Below are positions 22,601 through 30,939 of a stretch of 64,000 nucleotides of DNA, piece by piece. How positions within the stretch are numbered: the stretch's first letter is position 1; each line of letters opens with the position of its first letter. The translations under genes and the position numbers were made by a program. Location: NCBI GenBank assembly GCA_037157565.1, contig JAZHRO010000039.1, forward strand, positions 39,804,001-39,868,000, read 5' to 3'. The stretch comes from Thalassia testudinum. Taxonomy: Eukaryota > Streptophyta > Magnoliopsida > Alismatales > Hydrocharitaceae. Under the pieces are notes generated by a model. It saw only the letters and a list, made by a program, of their open reading frames with translations, did not search any database and was not told the origin of the DNA.

Positions 22601-24403
22601 ATTCTTCAATGGATCGTGGACTTCTTTGGTTAACTACTCATCAGAGCTTTATTTAGGTGGAAGTTCAGGGTTTTGGTATATAGCTCCATTGGCATGGTCG
22701 ATATTCATGGTTTGCCAGTATTCGTGGGTTTTACTAGTTTCAGTGGTACAAGAGATATATTTTTATGTAGTCACATGTCAGACGTTGCGTACTGGCAAGG
22801 GGAGAAAGGGGTTGATGAATGATAGTTTATTCGCAAAGTGAATCAACGGATTGCTTGAGCAGGGCTTTCTGGGGAGGATGGTGGGGGCTTGATACAGACA
22901 ATCGGTAAACTGGGAGTTGCTGGAATCCCCACGGTGCAGAAGATCTCATTTCTTCAGGGGTGTCCCTTTGGTGGTACCAAAGGTGCAGGGCTTGTTCTCA
23001 CCCTACCATGGTCCAGGTGATGCATTCCAATTTTGGATGGATGATTGGATGGAAGATGCGAAGATTTCCAAGGCTTTTGGTATGACATATGGTTTATTTG
23101 TTAGGAGGTAGAGGAATTTGGTTTATTAAGATTTGTTATCTGAATTTCCTTATCCATGTCTGGTGGAATTTACACTAGGTACAGGAACGTTGTGGTAGGC
23201 ACTCTGTTTCCTATGTATAATATTGACAAAACAATTGGCATAAGCAACAATGCAGGCTGATAGTGACAGTTGCATGTTGGTGGGTCTAGGATGTGTATTG
23301 GTTGCACATGAGAGGACGTAGAAGCTTTTGCTAGGGGTAGATGTTGGATGTGGATATTTCTTCACCAGGCTATGAGCAGCTAAGTCGTGGGTTTTGCTTC
23401 TAAGGAAGCCCTATCTGTTTTTGATTGTGCTTTGTAATGTTGCCAGTTTGTACATGGCAGTGCATGGATTTGGTGTTTAGCAGAAAGGTTCACGATAAGA
23501 ACGAGTGAGTGACAAGGGAATTGCAAATTAGAGATTTCTAGGATTTCATCATGTTTAATGGTTATTGGTAGGGAAACGCATGGGTTCGGGTAACCTTTGA
23601 TATGACTGGGGTGGCTGTGGTTGAAAGGGCTTTATTATGATAGTCATACCTTTTGTTGAGCTAGATATAATGTATGTCTTTGTTTTAATTTTTTTTGGAA
23701 GGGGTGTCTTTGTTGTTTTGTTGCGATTCTTCTGATATCCAACAAGTCAGTTGTATATCGTGAACATGCTTGGTAATGATCTTCCCTAACGATGTATGAA
23801 GTTATAATGAACCAAATGTGTCATTTAAACCTTTTTGGACATCTTTTAGTATACACAATTGGAGTTTGGGAACTGGGGGGTGTTGGAGTGAAAACCATCG
23901 ATTTTCTCTTTTCCAAATTTAATACCGAAGAACAATCTTGAGCAGTCAGTAATTCCTTTTTCTTTTGTTTCATGAAAAGCTTGACTCAGGAGATGCATAT
24001 CCAATCCTTTTGTATGGAACTGGTGCTTTTGTTGCCCTTTGGGTGTCTTCAGCTGTTGTCGGTGCACTGGACGCCCTCCCTTTGGTATCTTCATCATTCT
24101 CTCCATGAATAATAGCATGAGTTGTAGTTGAATACAGTTACCTTTTTCTAATATTTCCTACATGACACCATTGGCAGATCCCAAAGGTTCTGGAAATTGT
24201 CGGACTTGGTTATGCAGTTTGGTTTAGTTACCGCTTCCTGGTTTTTAAGGCAAGGCCAAAAAAAATTTCGATCCTTTTGACTTTTTAGCAATGGTTTCTT
24301 ACACAGCTGCTGGTGGTTGCAGAAAAATAGGGATGAGTTGTCGGCAAAAATACAAGATCTTAAAGAAGAAATTCTGGGGCCTTCTGATTTATGTAATTAC
24401 TAA
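7216..24403 (+). CDS. CAAD-domain (CURT1-like) chloroplast membrane protein; split gene with 16.3-kb intron
   Basis: Exons join as 7,216-7,339, 7,420-7,631, 23,980-24,084, 24,178-24,249 and 24,323-24,403, giving 197 residues. An optional 561-bp exon at 13,298-13,858 would give 384. Residues 1 to about 45 are rich in Ala, Pro, Arg and Ser with few acidic residues, as in a chloroplast transit peptide. An acidic/basic linker ends in VEVLDFLKNIDLK. Two hydrophobic helices follow (YGTGAFVALWVSSAVVGAL and VLEIVGLGYAVWFSYRFLVF), then a charged tail KNRDELSAKIQDLKEEILG. This layout fits the CAAD domain of CURT1-type proteins, which shape thylakoid grana margins; the exact subfamily is uncertain. Donors are GT except one GC. 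The start at 7,216 is the first ATG giving a transit-like frame that splices into exon 2. The gene appears intact. Confidence 0.78.
7632..7970 (+). other. Start of the large intron
   Basis: About 150 bases after the exon 2 donor (7,632 to about 7,790) resemble the sequence after the duplicate exon at 13,859 to about 14,000. Shared patches include GCTAAATTTAGT and AGAGGATGT. The duplicated block therefore included intron as well as exon. The rest shows nothing recognisable. Confidence 0.6.
7979..8742. mobile_element. Non-autonomous hAT-like element
   Basis: The flanks are CTGGTGTG (7,971-7,978) and CTGGTGTC (8,743-8,750), an 8-bp target duplication with one mismatch, as hAT transposons make. 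The ends read CAAGAGTGTAAATGA and, inverted, TGGGTTGTCAAAA, a loose match to hAT termini. The interior repeats GGTTCGGTT and GTTTAGTTCG motifs in both orientations. There is no transposase gene. It sits inside the large intron of the CAAD-domain gene. Confidence 0.55.
8751..9250 (+). other. Intronic sequence without recognised features
   Basis: The composition is mixed. There is no open frame of note and no terminal repeats. It lies between the hAT-like element and the first LINE. Confidence 0.5.
9250..13034 (+). mobile_element. L1-type LINE 1, nearly full-length ORF2, inserted in the intron
   Basis: The GC-rich block contrasts with AT-rich intron around it. It carries endonuclease, reverse transcriptase and zf-RVT regions in order and ends with a short tail, GGATAACTACCC...TTTTCAAAAAAAAA, at 12,999-13,034. 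A second LINE ending at 18,232 has the same 3' tail style (GGATAACCACCC), so both belong to one family. The 5' boundary is approximate, and ORF1 is at best a fragment (9,290-9,464). I could not find a target-site duplication. Confidence 0.8.
9465..12924 (+). pseudogene. LINE 1 ORF2: endonuclease, reverse transcriptase, zf-RVT (broken)
   Basis: The start MNEVLSWN at 9,465 is typical of plant L1 ORF2. Endonuclease traces include TSVYGPSGLQERETMWEEL and IGGD (about 9,770-9,885). RT blocks include the FLWKVDFSKAYDLV block (about 11,110-11,160), the catalytic YADD at 11,437-11,448, and LVYLGLPLSDRRLKVLDW. The C-terminal zf-RVT region has LLWQAKCLLKVKVFFWLLQR and CSFCGEAEEDVQHLFSQCPF (about 12,510-12,690). 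No RNase H is seen. At least five frame breaks or stops (near 9,490, 9,866, 10,550, 11,048 and 11,874) make it inactive. Confidence 0.85.
13035..13297 (+). other. Intron between LINE 1 and the duplicate exon
   Basis: AT-rich sequence. The last part before 13,298 contains a modest pyrimidine stretch and ends CAATGAAG, a possible but weak splice acceptor for the repeat-rich exon. Confidence 0.5.
13298..13858 (+). CDS. Duplicate exon 2 with about eight 21-residue repeats; possible cassette exon of the CAAD-domain gene
   Basis: An open frame of 561 bp (187 codons) starts after AG (13,296-13,297) and ends at AAG|GTATAG, phase 0 at both ends. It could therefore be spliced in or skipped without changing frame. 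It encodes about eight variants of a charged unit (VEMVADGREEREVAKERVEEQ, with units of 16-21 residues). It then has GEEGTV and the same VEVLDFLKNIDLK end as exon 2. The repeats are highly charged and probably helical or coiled. The downstream intron is also homologous to that after exon 2, so the copy arose by segmental duplication. Transcript use is unproven; the acceptor is weak. Confidence 0.6.
13859..14454 (+). other. Intron after the duplicate exon
   Basis: The first 140 bases resemble the intron after exon 2. The rest contains AT-rich sequence and a pyrimidine-rich stretch near 14,265-14,320, with no recognisable gene. Confidence 0.5.
14455..14818 (+). repeat. Solo and partial copies of the 263-bp copia LTR
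   Basis: One nearly full copy (about 14,455-14,705) and one partial copy (about 14,708-14,818) share GAGATGTG, the TTTAGTACCACAT block, AGAAAAGTATGGTGTGTGGGAG, and the TTTGTTTCTTG block with the LTRs at 14,819 and 16,736. They stand head to tail directly before the LTR of the element. This suggests repeated LTR-LTR recombination, or insertion of one element next to another. Confidence 0.7.
14819..15082 (+). repeat. 5' LTR of short copia element B, with primer-binding site
   Basis: TGTTGAGAGATGTG starts at 14,819 and the LTR ends ...TAACA at 15,082. It is followed at 15,083-15,095 by TGGTATTAGAGCA, a one-mismatch match to the initiator-Met tRNA primer-binding site of copia elements (TGGTATCAGAGC). 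A TATA-like ATAAATAGG lies near 14,900. Confidence 0.8.
15083..16735 (+). mobile_element. Internal region of short copia element B, no gag-pol
   Basis: Only about 1.65 kb lies between the LTRs. I see no Gag, protease, integrase or RT motif. The region holds a GC-rich part (about 15,215-15,660), a purine-rich low-complexity stretch (15,848-15,980), and an RTE LINE tail (16,205-16,510, minus). It ends with a purine tract GCTTGAGGGAGAG directly before the 3' LTR. It is a non-autonomous or heavily replaced element mobilised, if ever, by proteins from elsewhere. Confidence 0.6.
16205..16510 (-). pseudogene. RTE-type LINE 3' fragment
   Basis: On the minus strand the frame reads PIEDKMREIRLRWFEHLQKR, then RGRGRPNKCLKETIKYDL. 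This is the C-terminal end of plant RTE-type LINE proteins. It is followed by the usual RTE 3' end, CTGACCCCACTTAGTGTGGG, and a GTTGTTGTTG tail (16,205-16,260). Everything upstream of this C-terminus is missing, as expected for a 5'-truncated LINE insertion. It is nested inside copia element B. Confidence 0.8.
16736..16998 (+). repeat. 3' LTR of short copia element B
   Basis: A 263-bp LTR starting TGTTGAGAGATGTGG and ending ATTTTACA, closely similar to 14,819-15,082. A TATA box, TATAAATA, is at 16,815-16,822. The purine tract in front of it fixes the left border. Confidence 0.8.
17109..18232 (+). mobile_element. 5'-truncated L1 LINE 2 with target-site duplication
   Basis: It is flanked by GGGTCACTTAAGAGGT (17,093) and GGGTCACTCAAGAGAT (18,233), a target duplication of about 16 bp with two mismatches. 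It contains only the ORF2 C-terminus. That includes VAWEEVCKPVKKRGLG, a zf-RVT part with LKVKIFTWW, and CPFCLEVDEDIDHLFFRCLF near 17,820-17,880. It ends GGATAACCACCC...TTTTAAAAAAA. Several frame changes make it a pseudogene. It belongs to the same family as LINE 1. Confidence 0.8.
18362..18871 (+). repeat. LTR 1 of tandem gag-only element
   Basis: TGTTGAGAATAAAG to TCTTGACA, 510 bp. It is followed by TGGTATCAGAGCC (18,872-18,884), a perfect Met-tRNA primer-binding site. A TATA box, CTATAAAAAG, is near 18,616. About 93 bp (18,259-18,361) of unremarkable sequence separate it from LINE 2. Confidence 0.85.
18885..20076 (+). pseudogene. Gag-only internal region 1 (TR-GAG-like), broken
   Basis: From about 19,003 the translation reads as a copia Gag: LSGASNYILWACAFKIFVG (the N-terminal block), then FEIWMALEKRYA, YYEKMEVLFEELEIYESL, and a CCHC knuckle with RNNHPYDKCWEKFGRP (about 19,735-19,790). 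No protease, integrase or RT follows. The internal region ends at a purine tract before the next LTR. Elements with LTRs and only Gag are known in plants as TR-GAG. Five or more stops (near 19,231, 19,327, 19,537, 19,672 and 20,020) make this copy defective. Confidence 0.75.
20077..20596 (+). repeat. LTR 2 (shared middle LTR) of tandem gag-only element
   Basis: TGTTGAGAATAAAGCC to TCTTGATA, 520 bp, similar along its whole length to LTR 1. It is preceded by AAAGGGAG, a polypurine tract, and followed by TGGTATCAGAGCC (20,597-20,609), a primer-binding site. It therefore works as the 3' LTR of the first unit and the 5' LTR of the second. Confidence 0.85.
20610..21801 (+). pseudogene. Gag-only internal region 2, broken
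   Basis: The same length and layout as internal region 1 (each is 1,205 bp measured from LTR to LTR). Blocks such as GASNYVL, FEIWMALEKRYA and the C-terminal knuckle HCGRNNHP (about 21,450-21,480) correspond. It has more stops than copy 1 (near 20,783, 20,840, 20,957, 21,012, 21,200 and 21,233). It ends at CTTGAGGAGAG before LTR 3. Confidence 0.75.
21802..22267 (+). repeat. LTR 3 of tandem gag-only element, shortened
   Basis: It starts TGTTGAGAAAAAAGCC and follows LTRs 1 and 2 to CTATTTTGTC at 22,260. It lacks about 30 bp near its start, a short block near 22,155, and the normal TCTTGACA end. No primer-binding site follows. It is the right border of the LTR-gag-LTR-gag-LTR array. Confidence 0.8.
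22268..22790 (+). other. Intronic sequence with a perfect hairpin
   Basis: No coding region is recognised. The notable feature is the 29-bp inverted repeat at 22,473-22,540, listed separately. Confidence 0.5.
22473..22540. repeat. Perfect 29-bp inverted repeat with 10-nt loop
   Basis: GATTTTCAGACTACAATAAT... (22,473-22,501) is repeated exactly as its reverse complement at 22,512-22,540, around a 10-base loop. It would form a strong hairpin in RNA or single-stranded DNA. It may be a foldback mutation, a small-RNA precursor, or a library artefact. Confidence 0.9.
22791..23111 (+). pseudogene. L1 LINE 3 fragment
   Basis: The patch GATGAATGATAGTTT is shared with LINE 2 at 17,189. It is followed by GDAFQFWMDDWMEDAKISKA, which resembles the G-F-FW-D-W block of plant LINE ORF2 between RT and zf-RVT. 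No 3' tail or target duplication was found. Small, decayed, and in several frames. Confidence 0.5.
23112..23979 (+). other. End of the large intron
   Basis: No ORF or repeat is recognised. The stretch ends with a T-rich tract (23,952-23,970) and CATGAAAAG, the acceptor of the first C-terminal exon. Confidence 0.5.
23980..24403 (+). CDS. Exons 3-5 of the CAAD-domain gene (membrane part)
   Basis: Exon 3 (23,980-24,084) encodes 35 residues, from LDSGDAYPILLYG to ALDALPL, and ends TTG|GTATCT. Exon 4 (24,178-24,249) encodes IPKVLEIVGLGYAVW...LVFK (24 residues). Its donor is AAG|GCAAGG, a GC donor with good consensus around it. Exon 5 (24,323-24,403) follows TTGCAG and encodes 26 residues with stop TAA. 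All three junctions are phase 0. Together they make the complete two-helix CAAD core with its C-terminal charged helix, with no damage visible. Confidence 0.82.
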
Positions 24404-27400
24404 TAGGTTGTCGTGTTTTTCTCCCAATTCCATGAATTTCCTTCAGACCAGTGGGGAGTATGTCGGGAGCCAAATTTCGGTATCTATGGTTGTTATTGTT
24501 GAAAGGGTTTTGACGCCTATCGTCTCAAATGTAGGATAGCGGATGTCTGAATAATATTCATGGCTCCTGAAAAAAATGTCAGATAGATTGATGCTCTGTG
24601 CCATGTTGGTGAGGCTTCGTTTCTCAATTTACTAATATGTCAAGTGATCACTTGTTGGTTCAGAATAGATTTAAATGGAGTAAAAAAAAAAAAACCATGT
24701 TGCTGATTCCACTAAACATGAGAAAATGATTTGTTGTTGTTAATGTTGTGTCAGGTGATTCTTGGTGAACTGTCTACCTACATAGGTCGAGTTTCAAGAT
24801 TCTGAATATATTTGTGCACCAAAAACCTCTAGTTTATGGGGGTGAAAACCATCATAGCTTGCATGCATTATTAGCACCTTGAACTCAAGGATTCTTTTTT
24901 TTTTTTTTGGAATAGAAAGGAATGCTACCTAGGGAGGTAGCAATCCGGAACTCAAGGATTTATTGACTTGCTTACTCCTATGCTTGATAGAAAATTATAG
25001 GATAAAGTGCATTAATAACTTGTATGCCAATAGGTAGGTAACCATTTTGAGTTTTTTTTTAAATTTTGTTTTGTGATGCAATAAGACTCATGCGTCTAGA
25101 TTTTATTCCATAAAAAAAAGGTGCAAGTTATATGATGAAATAAAAGGGGAAGGCAAATGGAAATAACCATTTGGAAAATTTCAAGGAAAAGAAGAGAGAA
25201 AATGGTGGCCGACAACTTTAGGGGAAAATCAGCTTGAGATTGAAAAGTCTGTAAAGATAACAATTTGCAAATCCAGCTTCAATATCTCGAGTTATAAACT
25301 CAGGATATCCATTTTCGTGGACGCCTTGTATGATCATGAGAGGAAAATTAATTTGGTGCCAAGGAAAACAGGTAATGAAGAATTATCTGAAGAGGTACAA
25401 CAATTTAAATGAGAAAGGAGTAAATAATTTAAATGCAAGTTTGAGGCTATCATTTCTGGATTTAATACCGATTATTAACCAGTGATCTAAATTTTGGTGA
25501 TATGTTAGGAAATGGGTATTTTGGGGATGAGGTTACATTGTCTTGAAAATGATGTTAATATAGGTGTTTCGATGAAACTTTTATAAAATTTTGCCAAAAT
25601 GGTCGACATCGGGTGAATGTGCTTGAGATTTTGATAGTTCTTGCTTTTATTCTTTGTTGTTGCTGTTGCTGCTGTAATAATTTAAATCTCTTGTTGTTGT
25701 ACTTTAAAAGAAATTTTATTAAAGTTTCAACTCTTGTTTAGTTGATGTGAATAATTCTAATGATAGGTGGAGGAATTAAGTGTTATCCTCTTCTCTCTAT
25801 TCTTTACTTACCTAAATCTTCATTTTAATTTTATCTTCTCTTTGAGAGAACGATTTTTTTATGGACGTGGTATAACTATAATAGTTCTTCTATTCTTCTC
25901 TTGAGATTTGATTTTAATCAACATTTGTCTCTAATTATAGAATAGAGTTACACATGAGCCTAGATTTATTGTTATTATAAATGTATAGGTTTAATCATAA
26001 TTTAGGATTAAGGAAATTTTTATTTAATTTGTAAAAATAAAATCTTAAGTTTGAATTAGTATTAGCATTTTTTTTTGTAATCCTTAATTTTAAAAAATAA
26101 TTATTCATTTAAATAGGAAATATAAAATGAGGTTTAGTGTTTAAAGGTAAATATTTATCATTTTAAATAGTTATTATTAAAATTTTAATTATTTTGAATA
26201 TTTATGTTATTTTTGTCGACATACGTTGCTATGTCTCACGTATGCCTTTGACGTATTTCTAAAATGAATTATTTTTAAGGTATCGAAATTATTGAAATTT
26301 AATGTCGAAATATGTGTTTCTATAGTATGCTCTTGACGTGTGGATGAAATGTATACTTAAAACTTTATCTAGGTAGAAATTGATATTTTAATCCTTATCA
26401 TTAATGATACTAGTTCATATTTAAAGTTTTATGTTGCAAAATATTTGAGGTGTTGTAGAAGAGCATACGACGGTTATTATTAAATTAGTGCTCTGCATGC
26501 GTGTTGCATTGGGAAAAGAAAATAATTGTGGATATTTTTGCAAATTTGGAAAGAAGAAAATATTGTATGAAATATGATATAAAGAAAAGAAAATAGAAGT
26601 CATTGAAAGTTATTGATTAGAAGAGAAAATAAATACATGAATTATTGTTGCACATAGATTAACCATGTGATAGATATAAATAAAACAAAATCCTATAATA
26701 CACATATACATTGTTGAAGCATATAATAATTGTGTATGAATTTTGAGAATGACAACCACTAAGGTTGAAGATTCTTGTGCCAATGTTATTACATTGCTTT
26801 TACTCGGAGACAATTGTAGAAATCATTGACACTTCCTGGGCAATCTCTTAATCATGCAGTAAATGGATATCATCGTGAAAAGTATCATGTTTTAATGTGT
26901 TTGCCTACACGAAAAGATCAATGAAAATATTATCATATTGTAACTTGAAAAGTACAATATAGTTTCAAGAATCAATAAATTTGGCATTGCTAAGGGAATG
27001 CAAATCATGGTGTTATTACATGGTCAGTTTTCCTTTTATCTAGAAAGGGAGGCCACTTGCTAAGAGGCAACGGGAAATTTGTAGGAGGATAACATACGAA
27101 TCCTTTCGTAGTGTTGCAAACAAAATAGAATATAGATAATAATAATATGAGGGGAACTTGAACAAATTGCTCTTGGTTGGAAATAGCTAATGAGAATAAC
27201 ATCCAACAATGGAGATATAAAAGCATGAGATATCAATGACATAAGAATTTCCATGCTTGTGTGCAATTTCTGAAAAATTGAAAAAGCAACACTGAACGTT
27301 GGTCAAATACATCTATTAGTGCTTTTATACATGCGTAACAAAATTAGAATAAAAGTCTATTCAAGTATAATTGCATTTAATATGCAGACATCTAAAAGAA

Positions 27401-27907
27401 ATTTACTATTTAGAGCATACTATTTTGAAAACATTAAAGAGTATGTGCATCATTTTCATGTTTTTGTATGTTTAAGCAATGATTATTAATAGAAGTAAAC
27501 ATATAGGCAACAACAATGCAACAACTGAAAGAGTAGGCCATTCATATTTGGAGATAGTCAAGTGAAAGCAAGAAATAGAAACGATATTTCTCCCTTATCA
27601 ATCTCAATAAACATAGAATCTAAAGGTAAGAGACAAAGATCTTTACATAACTTAACAACCAAAGGGCCTCTCTTGGACATCTTTTACCGACAAAAGTCTA
27701 TACACTACCACAAGGTTTGTAGATTTCACATACCAGTTCAGAAAGATAGATTCCATCGTGGGCAACCAAAGTACCATAAAAAAAAATACATTGAGATCAA
27801 GTTTTGAGTAGATCCAAAACCAATTGACTTAACATCATGTCAACATCATTTCATTGCAAAATTGCATGCTTTAGCATTAGTTTAATCAATTCCACATCCT
27901 AATTCAT
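24404..27907. other. AT-rich intergenic stretch downstream of the CAAD-domain gene
   Basis: The first few hundred bases probably hold the 3' UTR. The rest is AT-rich with short chance frames. A 54-bp retro-insertion (24,894-24,947) is the only clear structure. Confidence 0.6.
24894..24947 (-). mobile_element. 54-bp poly-A retro-insertion with perfect 13-bp target duplication
   Basis: GAACTCAAGGATT occurs at 24,881-24,893 and again at 24,948-24,960. Between them the minus strand reads CGGATTGCTACCTCCCTAGG..., ending in a run of about 14 A. This is the structure of a very short, 5'-truncated LINE or SINE insertion. Confidence 0.8.
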
Positions 27908-28275
27908 ATTGATACAGATGAGGCAGTAGTGGGCATCTAGAAAATAAACAAAAATGAAAAAAAGCTTATATTATAATAGCACTATTCCAATATGATTTAT
28001 GTAACATCTAAAAACCAATAGAAACATATGTAGCAAAGAAAAGAAAAAAGATAAAGCTTAAAGATGGAATCCTTTCAAAGCTTAACAACCTATCGATACA
28101 GATGAAGTAGTAGTGGGCATCCAGAAAATAAATAAAAATGAAAAAAAGCGTATATTACAACAATAGTATTCCAATATGATCTATGTAACATCTAAAAACT
28201 AACAGAAACATATGGAGCAAAGAAAAGAAAAAAGACAAAGCTTAAAGATGGAATTCTTTCAAAGCTCAACAACCA
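27908..28275. repeat. Tandem duplication with a unit of about 184 bp
   Basis: GATACAGATGA... at 27,911 recurs at 28,095, and the two units match with about 10% differences to CAACAACC at 28,275. Part of the flank (AACAACCAAAGGGCC) is also seen at 27,655, so the repeat may once have had a further copy. Confidence 0.8.
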
Positions 28276-30000
28276 AAAGGCCTGTTCTAAACAACCACTT
28301 ATTGCAAAAGAAAGGGAAAAAAAATCTCACTCTAGCAACAACAGCTTTTTCCTAATCTTTCAACTGGGTTTATTAATGGATTTCCTTTTTAGCAGCAGAT
28401 TTTCTCTTGCTAGGCATCACCATTTAATCTTCCATTGCTAAGTGAAAAGTTAAACTCTTCCAGTGGTCCAATGCCCATGGGTTTCCATAATTTTGGTCAA
28501 CCCCCAGTAGCTAGCAGCAATGCCATTGCTGATCTTGGAGTGCCAGTGAAAAACATGCAAGATCACCTTGCTTAGAAATGTGCATCAGCTTGCTTAAACT
28601 ACCTTGGAAAGAGGGGGAAATGCAATTTAATATGGGACCACCTTCAAATGCATGGCATCCATTTGGAAAGAGGGGGCATCCCTGGAAGAGATCGTCAAGG
28701 ATCAGGAAGAGGTGGAGGTGGGGCTCGGCGATGGGGTTGCAAAAGTCGGTGGAAGGGGGAGGTAGCGGAGGGAAGGTGGGAAGCAGGTCTCATTGTTGAG
28801 GCCCGAGGAGGAAGGTGATGTTGTTGTCGTTGTTGGGAAGAGGTAGAGGAGGAAGTTGATGACAGGGACGTGGAGCTGGCGGGGGGCTCAAGGAGGTAGA
28901 AGTGATTAGGGGGTAGAAGGCAGAGGAGGAGTTGGGGGATGAGGGGGGAAAGGAGGTGTTGGAGGAGGATCGTGCCGTGGCTGGTGGTGGAGGAGAAGAG
29001 GAGGGTCTCCGTGTAGAGGCAGAGGAGGGTGATCAAGAGGGAGAGGGTATGTATGAGCGATTGCCATCCCTCAACAACGTCGAACCCAACGGGTAACGAT
29101 CGCGATGGCAAGAGGAGAATGGTAGTGGGAAGAGGAGAATGCTGCGAGGGTTCAGAGGGGCTTAGAGAATGACAGTGAGGAAGAAGGAATCCAAGGCAAA
29201 AGAGACTCGACCTTTGCATTAATCACATTCAATGCCATCGGAAAAATTCTACGGTGAACACAGTAGACGAAATACAACTGGTACGAAATATAATTGATTG
29301 ACGGAGGTTTTACGATTTTCAAGTGATTGCACCCTTTTTTTTTTTGGGAAGTTTTTGGGAGCGAAAGGTTCTCGTGAGATGACAAGGAAAGGAAAGAGGA
29401 GATGCATACGGATGTTATTTTCGTTTTCATATCGTTTTGTGTTTGGCAGAGTTGACATTCCACCATTGTGAGATAACGCGTTACCGGCAATTTGGCTGAA
29501 GAAGAGATCGTTAACATTCCAAATAAGGAGGCTCCAGTCTCAAGAGTCAGGGGTGGCGGATTTGATTTGAGTGAAGTGTGTTGATTTTCTTTATGTGGTA
29601 GAGAATTGCACTAATTTATACTACGCAAGTAGAAAATGAAGTGGGACTGACACCCTGTTGTGAGGCAGTGCCTGAATCATGGTTTTGGTTGTCTTTAGCC
29701 CTCTTTCTAAAGTTTAACTTTAAACCAATTGTTTGAGGACTCCAGAAGTTAGTGGTTGATTTGAGCTTTGGCTCTAATAGTGATTAGAACTTCTAATGTA
29801 CAAATTGTATCTTTTCAAACATATATAGGAGATTTATGCATGGAAGAGTGAAATTTAGACTCGCATGACAAGTCAAGGTCCTGAAATCACCACTAATATA
29901 TTGCATTGAGATGTCTTCATCAGTTTGGATAGAAATTGATTGTTGATGCTGAGATTCTCTTGGGGTTAGTTTACTTGGTTGGTTATCTCCTATCTTGAGA
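28276..30000. other. Intergenic stretch with a GC-rich island (28,690-29,230)
   Basis: The plus strand of the island is G-rich. The minus strand has a Ser/Pro/Leu-rich open frame (28,695-29,219) without any recognised domain. The composition could be the 5' end of a minus-strand gene or a low-complexity repeat. I do not call a gene. Confidence 0.4.
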
Positions 30001-30007
30001 TGTTAAA

Positions 30008-30350
30008 CTTCGTTTACTTGAGAGGTTAATCCCCACAATTTTAACACCTGTTTTGAGGGGGGGGGGTTAATACTTGTTTTGCTTACACCAGTTCTAAAAG
30101 GTGTTGACGAAATAAGTGTTAACTTCGTAACCCCCCCACACCTAAACTCCACTCTCTAGAAACTAGTGTTAACGTCAGGTCAAGTAAACACCACAAGAAT
30201 TAATACTACAACTTAACAATTGTTTAATTAAATATAAATTGATGATAGCACTCACCCTACAAGTAAACAAAAATAAAAGTTAACATCAATTTCACATTTC
30301 TTAACACCACTTTCTAACCAATGAAGTAAATTAACCCTTGATGTTTTAAT
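30008..30350. repeat. Small foldback element, GTTAA/TTTAC-rich termini
   Basis: The left end reads TTCGTTTACTTGAGAGGTTAA. The right end, inverted, reads GGGTTAATTTACTTCATTGG. A G11 run at 30,057-30,067 and a C7 run near 30,131 lie inside. The terminal motifs resemble those of the repeats at 34,165-36,415 and 48,735-50,265. The borders are approximate. Confidence 0.4.
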
Positions 30351-30939
30351 AGGTAAATTAATGCCTCTGGAGGTGGAGAAGTCTTCCATATTTTGGAGGA
30401 TGTATTATTTCTATCTACTTGGCATGTGCATGCAACTTTCTGTCACGAGAGACATGATGTATAGATGCTGGTTATTTCTTTAATTGTGAATATGAAACCT
30501 TGTTTTTTTTTTTTTTTTTTAAGTAAAAGGATAATTTTTTATACTCAAGGCGAACCAGCTGAGACAATTACAGCACCCCTTATGAGGGGAAGAAAAATAA
30601 CATCAGGTTCAATGGTTAAGTGTCATTACATTAGAAATGATCGATTCAGAAATAGTCGTCAGGGAGGAAGAAGAGTGAGAGTGTAGGCGGGCATCTCTCT
30701 CTTTCCAAATGCTCCAAATAGTAGCCGTCAAGGCCCAAGTGAACTTCTTCATACAGAAGTTTGAGGTTTTGACCACCTCCTAGGCTTCCATACGTGAAGG
30801 TGGGGCTGGCGTCGAAGAGATTACCCTTGTCCAGACTGTTCTCCAAATCAAGTTGGTGAAACTGTGAGTGAAGAGGAGATGTTGGGTAGTTTCTGCCTCG
30901 TTAGAGCAAAGTAGACATTCATGGGGTACATTCAAACTT

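Noticed and set aside
28695..29219. Minus-strand frame of 174 residues
   Set aside because: Ser/Leu/Pro-rich low complexity in a GC-rich island, no domain, no splice or promoter context. Probably open by composition.
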